A stretch of 56,619 nt of DNA from CAYTTA01 sp964440655 (lineage in GTDB: Bacteria; Bacteroidota; Rhodothermia; Balneolales; Balneolaceae): NCBI GenBank assembly GCA_964440655.1, contig CAYTTA010000008.1:1-56619 (forward strand). Reading direction: 5' to 3'. Below are positions 7,461 through 16,775 of this stretch, in pieces. Below the pieces are notes generated by a model, which saw only the letters and a program-made list of their open reading frames with translations, was not told the origin of the DNA and did no database searches. Every line of letters begins with the position of its first letter. The stretch's first letter is position 1. A program made the translations under genes and the position numbers.

Positions 7461-8808
7461 GAACAAAAAGATAGCGGTGATCGGTGCCGCCCGAAGCGGC
7501 CTTGCCGCAGCCCGGCTTCTGCACGGGCATGGGGCCGATGTGCGGGTCAGTGACCGCTCCTCCATCCGGCCCGAGGGGAGAGCCCTGCTCGACGCAGAGG
7601 GGATCCGCTGGGAAGAGGGAGGACACAGCGATCTGTCAAGGCAGGTCGATCTGGCGGTGGTAAGCCCGGGAGTACCCGACGAGGCCCCCGTCATGGAGTT
7701 TTACCGGACGGCAGGAATCCCGGTCTTCTCCGAGCTGGAGGTGGCCTCCTGGTACAACAAGGGGCCGATCATCGCCGTGACCGGCAGCAACGGAAAAACA
7801 ACCGTCAGCAGCTGGCTCGCCTGGACCTGGCGGACGGCGGGACGCCCTTTTCTTCTTGCCGGAAACATCGGGACCGCCTTCTCGGAAGTGGTGGAGGAGA
7901 CCCGTCCCGGACAGACCTCCATTCTGGAGGTGAGCAGTTTCCAGCTCGACCATATCCGGCATTTCCGGCCCGATGTGAGCATCCTTCTCAACATCACCCC
8001 GGATCATCTGGACCGTTACGGCAACCGTTTTGAGAACTACGTGGCTTCCAAGCTCTCCATCATCCGAAATCAGCAGGCGGACGATGCACTCCTCTACAAC
8101 CTCGACGACCCGGTTCTGGCGGAGAGGATGGAGGAGCTTGCACGGCAGGAGATCCATCCCCGCCTCTACGCCTTTTCGGTGGAACGGGAGGTGGAGCGGG
8201 GGGCCTTCTTTCGCGACGGAAAACTGATCATCAAGCTGAACGAGGAAGAGACCATCATGCACCAAGACCAAATCGGACTTCCGGGCAGGCACAATCTCTA
8301 CAACAGCCTGGTCACGGCCCTGGCGGCAAGGGTATCGGAAATCGAGAACGAAGCGATCCGGGAAAGTCTGCAGAGGTTCGAAGGCATTGAACATCGGCTG
8401 GAGTTTGTCCGCGAGTACAAAGGGATACGATACATCAACGACAGCAAGGCGACCAACATCAACTCGGTCTGGTTCGCCCTCGACAGCTACAAGGTTCCCA
8501 TCGTACTCATACTGGGCGGCCGGGACAAGGGGAACGACTGGCTGGCCCTAAAATCGCAGATCATGGAGAAGGTCCACACCATCATCGCCATCGGTGAGGC
8601 CCGTCCGGCCATCCGCAAGGAGCTGGGCGAGCTCGTTCCCTGGTTCCACGAAGCCGACACGCTCCAGGATGCGGTCCGGATCGCGGCGGGAAAGGCGAAA
8701 CGGGGGGAGATTGTACTGCTCAGCCCGGCATGCGCCTCCTTCGACATGTTCGACAGCTATGAGCACAGGGGTGAAATGTTTAAAAAGGCGGTTCACGAAC
8801 TCGCATGA
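7447..8808 (+). CDS. murD: UDP-N-acetylmuramoyl-L-alanine--D-glutamate ligase
   Basis: The 453-residue MurD adds D-glutamate to UDP-MurNAc-L-Ala. A Rossmann-like N-terminal domain (IAVIGAARSGLAAARLL, residues 9-25) precedes the Mur ligase P-loop TGSNGKTT at 112-119. The C-terminal domain carries LILGGRDKGND, typical of MurD. The start codon is the last unit of the 14-bp repeat, and no ribosome binding site is seen in front, so translation may depend on coupling from mraY. Its stop overlaps ftsW (ATGA). Confidence 0.95.
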   Translation: MIQIRNKKIAVIGAARSGLAAARLLHGHGADVRVSDRSSIRPEGRALLDAEGIRWEEGGHSDLSRQVDLAVVSPGVPDEAPVMEFYRTAGIPVFSELEVASWYNKGPIIAVTGSNGKTTVSSWLAWTWRTAGRPFLLAGNIGTAFSEVVEETRPGQTSILEVSSFQLDHIRHFRPDVSILLNITPDHLDRYGNRFENYVASKLSIIRNQQADDALLYNLDDPVLAERMEELARQEIHPRLYAFSVEREVERGAFFRDGKLIIKLNEEETIMHQDQIGLPGRHNLYNSLVTALAARVSEIENEAIRESLQRFEGIEHRLEFVREYKGIRYINDSKATNINSVWFALDSYKVPIVLILGGRDKGNDWLALKSQIMEKVHTIIAIGEARPAIRKELGELVPWFHEADTLQDAVRIAAGKAKRGEIVLLSPACASFDMFDSYEHRGEMFKKAVHELA

Positions 8809-9998
8809 TCTATACCTCCCCACATAACAGACTGGGATCCATCCTCGGCACCAGCCCGGAGGAGGTCGACACCCGGGGCCAGGGAAGCGACCGCTGGCTT
8901 CTCATGGCGGTCATCGTCCTGATGGTGATCGGCACCATGGCTGTCTACTCCTCGATCGCCTATTTTGCCCAGACAAAAGGGACGACGGCCGGTGCGTTGG
9001 TTTCGAACCACATGGTCAAGCTCTGCATCGCCTTCATCACCATGCTCATCGTCTCGAAGATCGATTATCACAAGGTGGCGAAGTTCAGCCGGATCGGGGT
9101 GATCCTGAGCTGGATCCTGCTCATTGTCGTGCTGATCAACGGCGAGGTGGTCTTCGGAGCCCGACGCTCCCTGAATGTGGCCGGATTCTCCTTCCAGCCC
9201 TCCTCGCTGGCCATCACCTCCCTGGTGCTCCATGTGGCGGTGCTGCTCAGGGAGAAGCAGGAGTATATCGGCGATTACCGGCGTGCTTTTCTCCCCATCC
9301 TCTTCTGGGTGCTTCCCACCTGCATGCTGATCGGAATTGAGGATTTCAGCAGCGCCGGACTTCTTCTTGCGGTCTCTCTGCTGCTGATGTTCGCCGGAAG
9401 GATCCCCCCCCTTCAGATCGCCACGCTGGTTCTGATCGGCCTGATGGGGAGCGCGCTTCTGATCGGTTCCTCCAAAGAGAGGCAGAGCCGGCTGAAAGAG
9501 TATGTCGGACAGATTGTGGAGATCAACAGCTCGACACTCGAATCGGGGAGCAGCTATCAGGCACAGCAGTCCTGGATCGCCATCGCAAGAGGCGGCCTTC
9601 TGGGAGTCGGTATCGGCAAGAGCACCCAGCGCGATTTCCTGCCCGCTCCCTACAACGATTTCATCTTCTCGATCATCGCCGAGGAGTACGGTCTGCTCGG
9701 CGCCGGAGCGATCATTTTCCTGTTCAGTCTTATTCTGGTACGGGGCATCGCCTTCATTGCCCGGCGGGCGGAGGATCCGTTGGGGATGCTGGTGGCGACC
9801 GGCTGCACGGTAACCATCGTGCTCTACGGATTCATCAATGCCGGTGTGGCTAGCGGGCTGCTTCCGGTCACCGGACTCCCCATGCCCTTTGTAAGCTATG
9901 GAGGGACCAGCATGCTCTTCACCGCGATCATGCTGGGACTTCTTCTCAATATCTCCAAACGCCAGAAAGGACGCAGAAACCGATTCTATTTCGGATGA
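8805..9998 (+). CDS. ftsW: Septal peptidoglycan glycosyltransferase FtsW (SEDS family)
   Basis: The 397-residue polytopic protein polymerises lipid II at the septum together with FtsI. After a cytoplasmic N-terminus of about 35 residues, about ten membrane segments follow. SEDS hallmarks are the segment FLPAPYNDFIFSIIAEEYG with its conserved E/D residues and, near the C-terminus, GLPMPFVSYGG. Its paralogue RodA is at 35292-36542. The start overlaps the murD stop by 4 bp. Confidence 0.95.
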   Translation: MIYTSPHNRLGSILGTSPEEVDTRGQGSDRWLLMAVIVLMVIGTMAVYSSIAYFAQTKGTTAGALVSNHMVKLCIAFITMLIVSKIDYHKVAKFSRIGVILSWILLIVVLINGEVVFGARRSLNVAGFSFQPSSLAITSLVLHVAVLLREKQEYIGDYRRAFLPILFWVLPTCMLIGIEDFSSAGLLLAVSLLLMFAGRIPPLQIATLVLIGLMGSALLIGSSKERQSRLKEYVGQIVEINSSTLESGSSYQAQQSWIAIARGGLLGVGIGKSTQRDFLPAPYNDFIFSIIAEEYGLLGAGAIIFLFSLILVRGIAFIARRAEDPLGMLVATGCTVTIVLYGFINAGVASGLLPVTGLPMPFVSYGGTSMLFTAIMLGLLLNISKRQKGRRNRFYFG

Positions 9999-10008
9999 TA
10001 AGGATGAA

Positions 10009-11187
10009 ATGAGCACCGCTGCCGCAAACATATCGACAGCTGCCGGGAGCGCTTCAGGAGCGCAGATCTCCACCGCGCGCCGGAAACCGATCCGGCTGCT
10101 GGTTGCCGCCGGGGGTACGGGAGGTCATGTCTACCCGGGTATCGCCGTTGCCGATGCCCTGCGCGAGAAGCATCCCGATGCGGAGATTCTGTTTGTCGGC
10201 ACCCGGGACCGGATGGAGTGGAAGGCGGTCCCCAGGGCGGGCTATCCCATCCGGAGCATCTGGATATCGGGATTTCACCGCCGCCTGACCGTGAAAAACC
10301 TTCTTTTCCCGGTCCGGCTTGCCGTCAGTCTGATGCAGAGTGCCCGGCTGATCCGGGAGTTCCGTCCCGATCTGGTGCTCTGTTGCGGCGGATTCGCCGC
10401 CGGACCGGTGGGGTGGGTCGCCGCCCGGAGGGGAATACCGCTCTTTCTGCAGGAGCAGAACAGCTGGCCCGGTGTGACAACCCGGCTGCTCGCCTCCCGC
10501 GCGACACTCATCTTTACTGCATTCGAGGAGGCGGACCGCCATCTGCCGGAGGAGAAGGTGATGCTTGCCGGCAATCCGGTCCGCAAGGGATTCGGCGGAG
10601 TGGAGCGGAGTGAGGCACGGGCCCGTTTCGGCCTGCAGCCGGAAGGAGAGGTTCTGCTCATTCTGGGAGGGAGTGGTGGTTCGGGATCCCTCAATGAGAT
10701 AGTCGAGCGGCATCTTCCCGTACTGGCCGGTGAGTGGAGGCTGCAGATCATCTGGCAGTGCGGCCCCCGCTATTTCGAGGGGCTTTCCCGGCGGATCCGC
10801 CAGGGAAAGTATCCCACCCTGAGACTGGTGAAATTTATTGATGACATGGCGGCAGCCTACGCGGCAGCCGATCTTTCGGTGAGCCGGGCAGGCGCGATCA
10901 CCTGCAGCGAGCTGATGCTTACCGGCACTCCTTCGCTGCTGATCCCCTCCCCTGTCGTCGCCGGGGACCATCAGAGGAAAAACGCAATGGCGATGGTCGA
11001 ACAGGGAGCCGCCGTTCTGCTGAGCGAGGAGGAAGCGGCAGACAGGCTTGGCGAGGCGGTCCACTCCCTCTTGCGGGAGAAAGAGAAACTGGCCCGGATG
11101 TCCGAAGCGGCCCGGTCACTGGCAAGGCCTGATGCGGCCGACAGGATCGTCCGGGAAATGGAAATTCGCATGGAGAAGAAGGAATGA
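10009..11187 (+). CDS. murG: UDP-GlcNAc:lipid I N-acetylglucosaminyltransferase
   Basis: The 392-residue GT28-family enzyme converts lipid I to lipid II on the inner face of the membrane. The N-terminal Gly-rich motif GGTGGH is at residues 35-40; LGGSGGSGSLNE and SRAGAITCSE with the later GDHQRKNA make up the UDP-GlcNAc-binding half. The first 25 residues are an Ala/Ser-rich lead before the first beta strand. The start ATG at 10009 has AGGA at 10001-10004; the frame is open further upstream but would overlap ftsW. Its stop overlaps murC (ATGA). Confidence 0.94.
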   Translation: MSTAAANISTAAGSASGAQISTARRKPIRLLVAAGGTGGHVYPGIAVADALREKHPDAEILFVGTRDRMEWKAVPRAGYPIRSIWISGFHRRLTVKNLLFPVRLAVSLMQSARLIREFRPDLVLCCGGFAAGPVGWVAARRGIPLFLQEQNSWPGVTTRLLASRATLIFTAFEEADRHLPEEKVMLAGNPVRKGFGGVERSEARARFGLQPEGEVLLILGGSGGSGSLNEIVERHLPVLAGEWRLQIIWQCGPRYFEGLSRRIRQGKYPTLRLVKFIDDMAAAYAAADLSVSRAGAITCSELMLTGTPSLLIPSPVVAGDHQRKNAMAMVEQGAAVLLSEEEAADRLGEAVHSLLREKEKLARMSEAARSLARPDAADRIVREMEIRMEKKE

Positions 11188-12605
11188 GCAAACCCATTCA
11201 GACACAACCGGTTTTCGGCCGTACCCGTCACATCCATATGGTGGGAATCGGCGGAATCGGTATGAGCGGCATCGCAGAGATCCTGCTGCTGCGCGGTTAC
11301 AAGGTGACCGGTTCGGACACCCTAACCAACGAGACGACCCGCCGGCTGGAGGAGCTTGGCGCGACCATCTACCGGGGGCACGATGCCCGGCAGATTGACG
11401 GGGCCGATGTGGTGGTCTATACCAGCGCGGTGGCGGCTACGGAGAACGTGGAGACCCGGGCCGCGCTGGCCCGGCAGATTCCGGTGATCAAGCGGGCGGA
11501 GATGCTGGCCGAACTGATGCGAATGAAGTATGGAATCGGGGTGGCCGGGACCCACGGCAAAACCACCACGACCACCCTGATCGGACATGTGATACAGGAC
11601 GGGAGTTTCGACCCCACCATCATCGTGGGAGGGCGTGTGCACAGTTTTGACAAGACCAATGCGGTGGTGGGCAAGGGGGATATCATCGTAGTGGAGGCCG
11701 ATGAGTTCGACCGGACTTTCCTGAGGCTCTCCCCCTCCATGGCGGTCATAACCAACATCGAGGCGGAACACCTCGATATCTATGAGGATCTGGAGGATGT
11801 AAAGAACGCATTTGTGGAGTTTGCCGGCAAAGTCCCCTTCTACGGGGTTGTCGTGGTCTGTCTGGATGATCCGGTGGTACGAAGCATTCTGCCGGAGCTG
11901 GAGCGCCGCACCCTGAGCTACGGCTTCACCCCCCAGGCAAACGTCCGTGCGATCAACGTGGAGCGGGACGGCCTCTACAGCCAATTCACGGTACTCTATG
12001 ATGACCAGGTGCTGGGCCGGCTCCGGCTCAAGGCACCCGGAGACCACAACGTGAAGAATGCTCTGGCAGCCGTTGCGGTGGGTCTGGAGCTGGACATCCC
12101 CTTCGAGAAAATCAAAAGCGGGCTGGAGCGGTTCGGGGGGATCTTCCGGCGGTTCCAGCTCAAGCTCGATGAAGGCGACCTGCTGGTCATCGACGACTAC
12201 GCCCACCACCCCACCGAGGTGCAGGCGACCCTTCAGGCCGCGCGCAGGGGGTGGCCCGACCGGCGGGTCGTGGCGGTTTTCCAGCCCCACCTCTACTCCC
12301 GCACACAGAAGATGTACCAGGAGTTCGGTCTCTCCTTTTTTGATGCCGAAGTTCTGGTCGTGACCGACATCTATCCCTCGCGGGAGGAGCCGATCGAAGG
12401 GGTGGATGGCAGGTTGATTGCCGATACCGCGCGGCGGTTCGGGCACCGGAATGTCCACTATGTGGAGGAGAAGTCGGAGCTGCCCGTCCGGCTGGAGGAG
12501 ATCGTGCAGCCGGGGGATGTTGTCATCACGATGGGGGCGGGCGACATCTACAAATCGGGTGAGGAGTTTATTGAACGGATCCGAAAGGAAAAAACCGGAC
12601 GATGA
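11184..12605 (+). CDS. murC: UDP-N-acetylmuramate--L-alanine ligase
   Basis: The 473-residue MurC starts the stem peptide by adding L-alanine to UDP-MurNAc. Motifs seen are MVGIGGIGMSGIAEIL at about 19-34 (dinucleotide-like fold), the P-loop AGTHGKTTTT at 121-130, and DDYAHHPTE and FQPHLYSRT in the central and C-terminal domains. It overlaps murG and ftsQ by 4 bp each. Confidence 0.96.
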   Translation: MSKPIQTQPVFGRTRHIHMVGIGGIGMSGIAEILLLRGYKVTGSDTLTNETTRRLEELGATIYRGHDARQIDGADVVVYTSAVAATENVETRAALARQIPVIKRAEMLAELMRMKYGIGVAGTHGKTTTTTLIGHVIQDGSFDPTIIVGGRVHSFDKTNAVVGKGDIIVVEADEFDRTFLRLSPSMAVITNIEAEHLDIYEDLEDVKNAFVEFAGKVPFYGVVVVCLDDPVVRSILPELERRTLSYGFTPQANVRAINVERDGLYSQFTVLYDDQVLGRLRLKAPGDHNVKNALAAVAVGLELDIPFEKIKSGLERFGGIFRRFQLKLDEGDLLVIDDYAHHPTEVQATLQAARRGWPDRRVVAVFQPHLYSRTQKMYQEFGLSFFDAEVLVVTDIYPSREEPIEGVDGRLIADTARRFGHRNVHYVEEKSELPVRLEEIVQPGDVVITMGAGDIYKSGEEFIERIRKEKTGR

Positions 12606-13336
12606 TGAAGAGCAGCCGGAAAATACCGGGGAAGATCTCCCTTTTCCCCACCGCGGCAGCCGCTCTGGTCCTTCTGCTGGTGGCGGGACTGGCGGGACTG
12701 CACCTCGAGCGGAACGCCGAGATCCGGGAAGTCCGCTTCACGGGGAACCGGTTTGTAAGCAGTGACACTCTGTTGGCGGCGGTGGAGAGCCCGGTAGGAG
12801 AGCATGCAGACAGCCTGGTGATTGCCGGGGTGATGGAGTCGGTCCGGAGTCTCTCCTGGGTGAAGGAGTGCCGGGTCCGGGTGGAGGCGGGAAGAAGAAT
12901 GGTGGTCGAGGTGGAGGAGCGGACCCCGATCGCACTGCTTGTCGAGTCCCCCCGCACCTGGGTCGACGAGGAGGGCGTGGTCCTTCCTCCCCTGCGGGGA
13001 GTGGCGGTCGATCTGCCGCTGCTGCACGGATTCGGCCCTGCCTCGCCCGGAAGCCGGATCTCCGGCAGCGAATTCGGGCAGGTCCGTGACTTTCTTCTTC
13101 AGGCCCGGGAGAATGGAGTGGGCCGTGCCACCATCAGCGAGGTTCTCTGGGACCGGGAGGCGGGGGTGGTGGCGCTGAGTCACGAGAACGGGGTCAAGCT
13201 GATCTTCGGGCGGGACCGGTACGAAGAGAAGTTTCGATACTGGCAGGCTTTCTATCGGGAAGTGATCCGGGAGGAAGGGATCGCCCACCTCACATCGGTG
13301 GACTTGAGATTCCGGAACCAGATTGTAACCCGATAG
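12602..13336 (+). CDS. ftsQ: Cell division protein FtsQ
   Basis: The 244-residue bitopic protein has a membrane segment at about residues 14-36. A POTRA domain follows (about 40-110, starting IREVRFTGNRFVS), then the FtsQ/DivIB domain including RTPIALLVES and WVDEEGVVLP. It is the recruiter and regulator of FtsL and FtsB in the divisome. Assignment is by domain order and position between murC and ftsA. It overlaps murC by 4 bp. It is followed by a 57-bp gap before ftsA. Confidence 0.88.
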   Translation: MMKSSRKIPGKISLFPTAAAALVLLLVAGLAGLHLERNAEIREVRFTGNRFVSSDTLLAAVESPVGEHADSLVIAGVMESVRSLSWVKECRVRVEAGRRMVVEVEERTPIALLVESPRTWVDEEGVVLPPLRGVAVDLPLLHGFGPASPGSRISGSEFGQVRDFLLQARENGVGRATISEVLWDREAGVVALSHENGVKLIFGRDRYEEKFRYWQAFYREVIREEGIAHLTSVDLRFRNQIVTR

Positions 13337-13393
13337 GGCAGGGAGAATTGACGAACAGAAACCGGAGCAGGTTAACCAGAGTCGGACAGCAAT

Positions 13394-14653
13394 ATGAATG
13401 AACAGGAACAAATCGTAGCAGGACTCGATATCGGATCGACCAAGGTCTGTGCCGTGGTCGCTTCGATCGACGAACAGGACCGCATCCATATACTGGGTGT
13501 GGGGAAGGCGCCCAGCGAAGGGCTGAACCGGGGGGTTGTCGTCAACATTGACAAGACGGTGCAGGCGATCCGATCTGCGGTGGAACAAGCGGAGCTTGCT
13601 TCCGGAATCCAGGTGAATGCAGTAAACGTGGGAATTGCCGGCGACCATATCCGCAGCATCCGGAGCACCGGGGTGATCACCATCAACAACCGCGACAAGG
13701 AGATCACCGTGCATGATGTCGAGCGTCTTCTGGAGGATTGCCAGCGCATCATGCTGCCACCGGATCAGCAGATCATTCACATCATCCCCCAGGAGTTCGT
13801 CGTCGATGGACAGGACGGGATCAGCGATCCGGTCGGAATGAGCGGAATGCGGATGGAGGCCAACGTTCACATCATCACCGGACTCGTATCGGCGGCCAAG
13901 AATATCTACCGGTGCGTGGAGAGAGCCGGCTACAAGGTGGCCGACATCATCCTGGAGCCCCTCGCCTCCTCCTACGCCGTGCTCGACGATGAGGAGAAGG
14001 AGGCCGGGGTGGTGTTGATCGATATCGGCGGCGGTACGACCGACCTGGCGATCTTCCAGGACAATACCATCCGCCACACGGCGGTGATCGCCATTGCCGG
14101 AAAGAAGGTGACCGACGACATCCGCATCGGCCTGAGCGTTCTGGACGATCAGGCGGAAAAACTGAAACAGGAGCATGGCGAATGCTTTGTCGATCTGATC
14201 GAAGAGGATGAGGTGATCACGGTCCCCGGAATCGCGGGACGACCACCCAAGGAGATCACGCGGAGCATCCTCTCCAAGATTATCCAGGCGCGGATGGAGG
14301 AGATCCTTGAGATCGCCGGGATCGAGATCAAAAAGAGCGGGTATGCCGACAAGCTGAGCGCCGGACTGGTTCTTTCCGGCGGGGGATCTCTGATCCGGAA
14401 CATCTGCCCGCTGGCCAATGAAGTTCTCGGCATGGACGCCAAGATCGGTCAGCCGCTCGGTCTCTCCGGAGGGCTGGTCGATGAGGTGGACAGCCCGATC
14501 TATGCGACAGCGGTCGGCCTGGTCATGCACGCCCTGAAGACCGGCAAGGCAGGCGTGGAGCCGATGGTTCCCGCCTCCTCAAAAGGATCGGGCGTGGAGA
14601 AAGTGATGAATGAAATTGCCAATCGCATGAAAAGCTGGTTCAAGGAATTATGA
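13394..14653 (+). CDS. ftsA: Cell division protein FtsA
   Basis: The 419-residue actin-like ATPase tethers FtsZ to the inner membrane. The phosphate-1 motif GLDIGSTKVCAVV is near residues 10-22, the SHS2 domain lies within about 85-165, and phosphate-2 is LIDIGGGTTDLAIF. The C-terminus ends in an amphipathic helix with NRMKSWFKEL, fitting the membrane-targeting sequence. The ribosome binding site is weak. The last codons overlap a possible upstream start of ftsZ (14650). Confidence 0.95.
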   Translation: MNEQEQIVAGLDIGSTKVCAVVASIDEQDRIHILGVGKAPSEGLNRGVVVNIDKTVQAIRSAVEQAELASGIQVNAVNVGIAGDHIRSIRSTGVITINNRDKEITVHDVERLLEDCQRIMLPPDQQIIHIIPQEFVVDGQDGISDPVGMSGMRMEANVHIITGLVSAAKNIYRCVERAGYKVADIILEPLASSYAVLDDEEKEAGVVLIDIGGGTTDLAIFQDNTIRHTAVIAIAGKKVTDDIRIGLSVLDDQAEKLKQEHGECFVDLIEEDEVITVPGIAGRPPKEITRSILSKIIQARMEEILEIAGIEIKKSGYADKLSAGLVLSGGGSLIRNICPLANEVLGMDAKIGQPLGLSGGLVDEVDSPIYATAVGLVMHALKTGKAGVEPMVPASSKGSGVEKVMNEIANRMKSWFKEL

Positions 14654-14697
14654 AAAACCATTTGATACCCAACCAACACAACATAGGAGCGGATCCC

Positions 14698-16020
14698 ATG
14701 GCCAAAACTCCCCGATTCAGTTTTGACGAGCAGAGCCAGGACATCGCCAAGATCAAGGTGATCGGAGTCGGCGGTGGTGGCGGCAATGCCGTCAACAATA
14801 TGATAGAAAAGGGCCTGACCAGTGTGGAGTACATTGCACTCAACACCGATGCCCAGGCACTGAAGAACAACAAAGCCGACCTTACCATCCAGGTCGGATC
14901 GAACCTGACCAGCGGTCTGGGCGCCGGCGCACGGCCGGAGATCGGCCGGGAAGCGGTGGAAGAGAACCGTCACGAGATCGAGGAGACGATCGAAGGGGCG
15001 GACATGGTTTTCATCACGGCCGGCATGGGTGGCGGAACCGGAACCGGAGGGGCCCCTGTCGTGGCAGGCATTGCCAAACGGAAGGGAATCCTCACGGTCG
15101 GAGTGGTCACCACCCCTTTCGTCTGCGAAGGAAAGATCCGGATGAAGTATGCCCTGGAGGGGATCAACGAACTGAAAAAGCACTGCGATACGGTCATCGT
15201 CATCCCCAACGAGAGACTGCTGGATATCTCCGATGAGAACACTTCGCTGATGGAGGCCTTCTCCATGGCCAATGAGGTGCTCTACAACGCCACACGCGGA
15301 ATCTCGGATCTTATTCTGATGCCGGGCCTGATCAACCTCGACTTTGCCGATGTCCGAACCACCATGCTCGATGGAGGCGCCGCCATCATGGGGTCGGCCA
15401 CCGCCGCAGGTGCGGATCGTGCGGAAATTGCAGCCCGCGAGGCGATCAACTCCCCGCTGCTGGATGGCGTAAGCATCCGCGGGGCACGCAACGTGCTGGT
15501 CAACATCTCCGCCGGATCCAACCTCGGCATGAAAGAGACCATGACCGCAACCAGCATCATCCAGCAGGAAGCCGGCGAGAATGCTGAAATCATCATGGGT
15601 ACCGTGCTCGATGAGTCGTTCGACGATGAACTGCGTGTGACCGTGATCGCAACCGGATTCGATCTGGCGGATGACCGCACCCAGGCACGAATCGCGCCCA
15701 ATACCCGAAAAGAGCCGAGCGGACTGGAGAAGCTCCCCCGTGCGGGAGAGATTGCCGGCCGGTTCACCCAGTATGGCGGCGATTTCTACAAGGGCGAAAA
15801 GAACCTGAAAGCTCTCGATTCACCCGCCATTCACCGGCGTGAACCCAAATACATGCGGCCGGCCGATGAGCATGCGGACGAGGAGCTCCGGGAGAATCTT
15901 GAAACCAGAAAAGCGAGCAACGACTGGAGCGGCGAAAGCCCGTTGCCGGGTGACCGGAGGGAGCGGATCGATAAAAGTGACACCGAGCAACCGGCATTCC
16001 TGCGAAAGATCATGGATTAG
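14698..16020 (+). CDS. ftsZ: Cell division GTPase FtsZ
   Basis: The 440-residue tubulin homologue forms the Z ring. The GTP-binding signature GGGTGTGG is at residues 111-118. A variable acidic and basic linker of about 90 residues precedes the C-terminal peptide PAFLRKIMD, the segment that binds FtsA. The start at 14698 is chosen because AGGAG lies 8 nt upstream. An in-frame ATG at 14650 overlaps the ftsA stop (ATGA, 14650-14653), as at other operon junctions, and would add 16 residues; both may be used. It is the last gene of the cluster. Confidence 0.95.
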   Translation: MAKTPRFSFDEQSQDIAKIKVIGVGGGGGNAVNNMIEKGLTSVEYIALNTDAQALKNNKADLTIQVGSNLTSGLGAGARPEIGREAVEENRHEIEETIEGADMVFITAGMGGGTGTGGAPVVAGIAKRKGILTVGVVTTPFVCEGKIRMKYALEGINELKKHCDTVIVIPNERLLDISDENTSLMEAFSMANEVLYNATRGISDLILMPGLINLDFADVRTTMLDGGAAIMGSATAAGADRAEIAAREAINSPLLDGVSIRGARNVLVNISAGSNLGMKETMTATSIIQQEAGENAEIIMGTVLDESFDDELRVTVIATGFDLADDRTQARIAPNTRKEPSGLEKLPRAGEIAGRFTQYGGDFYKGEKNLKALDSPAIHRREPKYMRPADEHADEELRENLETRKASNDWSGESPLPGDRRERIDKSDTEQPAFLRKIMD

Positions 16021-16051
16021 GAACCGGATCAGGACGCTGCGCAAAACGCTT

Positions 16052-16081
16052 GGCATAACTCTGCGCGGCATAACGCTGCGG
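16052..16081 (+). repeat. 15-bp direct repeat downstream of ftsZ
   Basis: GGCATAACTCTGCGC (16052-16066) is followed immediately by GGCATAACGCTGCGG (16067-16081), 13 of 15 identical. Related ACGCTGCG and AACGCT fragments precede it. No clear rho-independent terminator was seen in this 190-bp spacer between the end of ftsZ and the convergent gene at 16211. Confidence 0.6.
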
Positions 16082-16210
16082 CTGCAATATGCTGGCTGAA
16101 GCGGGATATGTCAGGATGAAGCGGCAGAAGAGAGAAGAGGGAGCGCCGGCCGGGTAATATCCGTGCCGGCTGTTTCACAGCTCTGCGTGCCCGGTGTCGG
16201 GAAGATTCTC

Positions 16211-16495
16211 TTACGGTTGCCTGGTATAGGGTCGTGTAAGAAGCCCGACAACCACTGTGAAGATCACCGATCCGATGATCGACCAGATGACGGGAAAATC
16301 GCTCTGTCCGATCCTGATGGTAAACCAGTCGGGCAGATTGAGCTGAACACTCAGCCAGGAACCAAGTACGGCACCGATAAATCCGACCACAACGGAGACC
16401 ACACAGCCGCCCCGGCTGAATCCGGCGATCGACTGCCCGATCGATCCGCAGATCCCTGCAATAGCGAGAAGAAGAAGAAACTGTAAAAAGCTCAA
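16211..16495 (-). CDS. Small membrane protein, GlsB/YeaQ/YmgE family
   Basis: The product is about 94 residues with three hydrophobic segments. The first two are separated by a Gly-rich turn with the pattern GICGSIGQSIAGFSRGG, followed by VVVGFIGAVLGSWL, the hallmark of the transglycosylase-associated (GlsB/YeaQ/YmgE) family. The third segment (IGSVIFTVVVGLL) ends close to the C-terminus. The function of this family is poorly known; it is often stress-induced. The start is uncertain: TTG at 16495 is the best initiation codon next to the first hydrophobic segment. The gene is convergent with ftsZ. Confidence 0.7.
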   Translation of the reverse strand: MSFLQFLLLLAIAGICGSIGQSIAGFSRGGCVVSVVVGFIGAVLGSWLSVQLNLPDWFTIRIGQSDFPVIWSIIGSVIFTVVVGLLTRPYTRQP

Positions 16496-16775
16496 GAGTC
16501 GCGCCCCATTCGTTCCGGATCCGGCTGCAATATAGCAGACCCTCCAGGAAATGGAAACCACTCTCCTGCGGGGAACGAACCCGTCCAGGGAACCTGCCGC
16601 CGCTGAAACGCACCTGTATGAGGCAATGTATTTGTATTTGTGCAGATGACCTGCCGGTGCCGGAAATGTACCAGCGATAGGAACGCAGCTACGCCAGGGA
16701 ACGTACCGGCACACGATAGCGATTTTCCTGTAAACGGGCTGCTGACAGATCCGGAAATCATTACAGGAGAAGACG
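16496..16775. other. Intergenic region between divergent genes
   Basis: This 280-bp spacer separates the minus-strand small membrane protein from the plus-strand exporter. It should hold both promoters, but I could not place either with confidence. A tttgtatttgtg patch near 16629 is AT-rich enough for a -10/-7 element. An AGGAG just upstream of 16776 is the ribosome binding site of the exporter. Confidence 0.4.

Noticed and set aside
12548..14530. 660-codon open frame on the minus strand across ftsQ-ftsA
   Set aside because: It lies opposite well-recognised genes, has no family resemblance and reflects the high GC content with few antisense stops.
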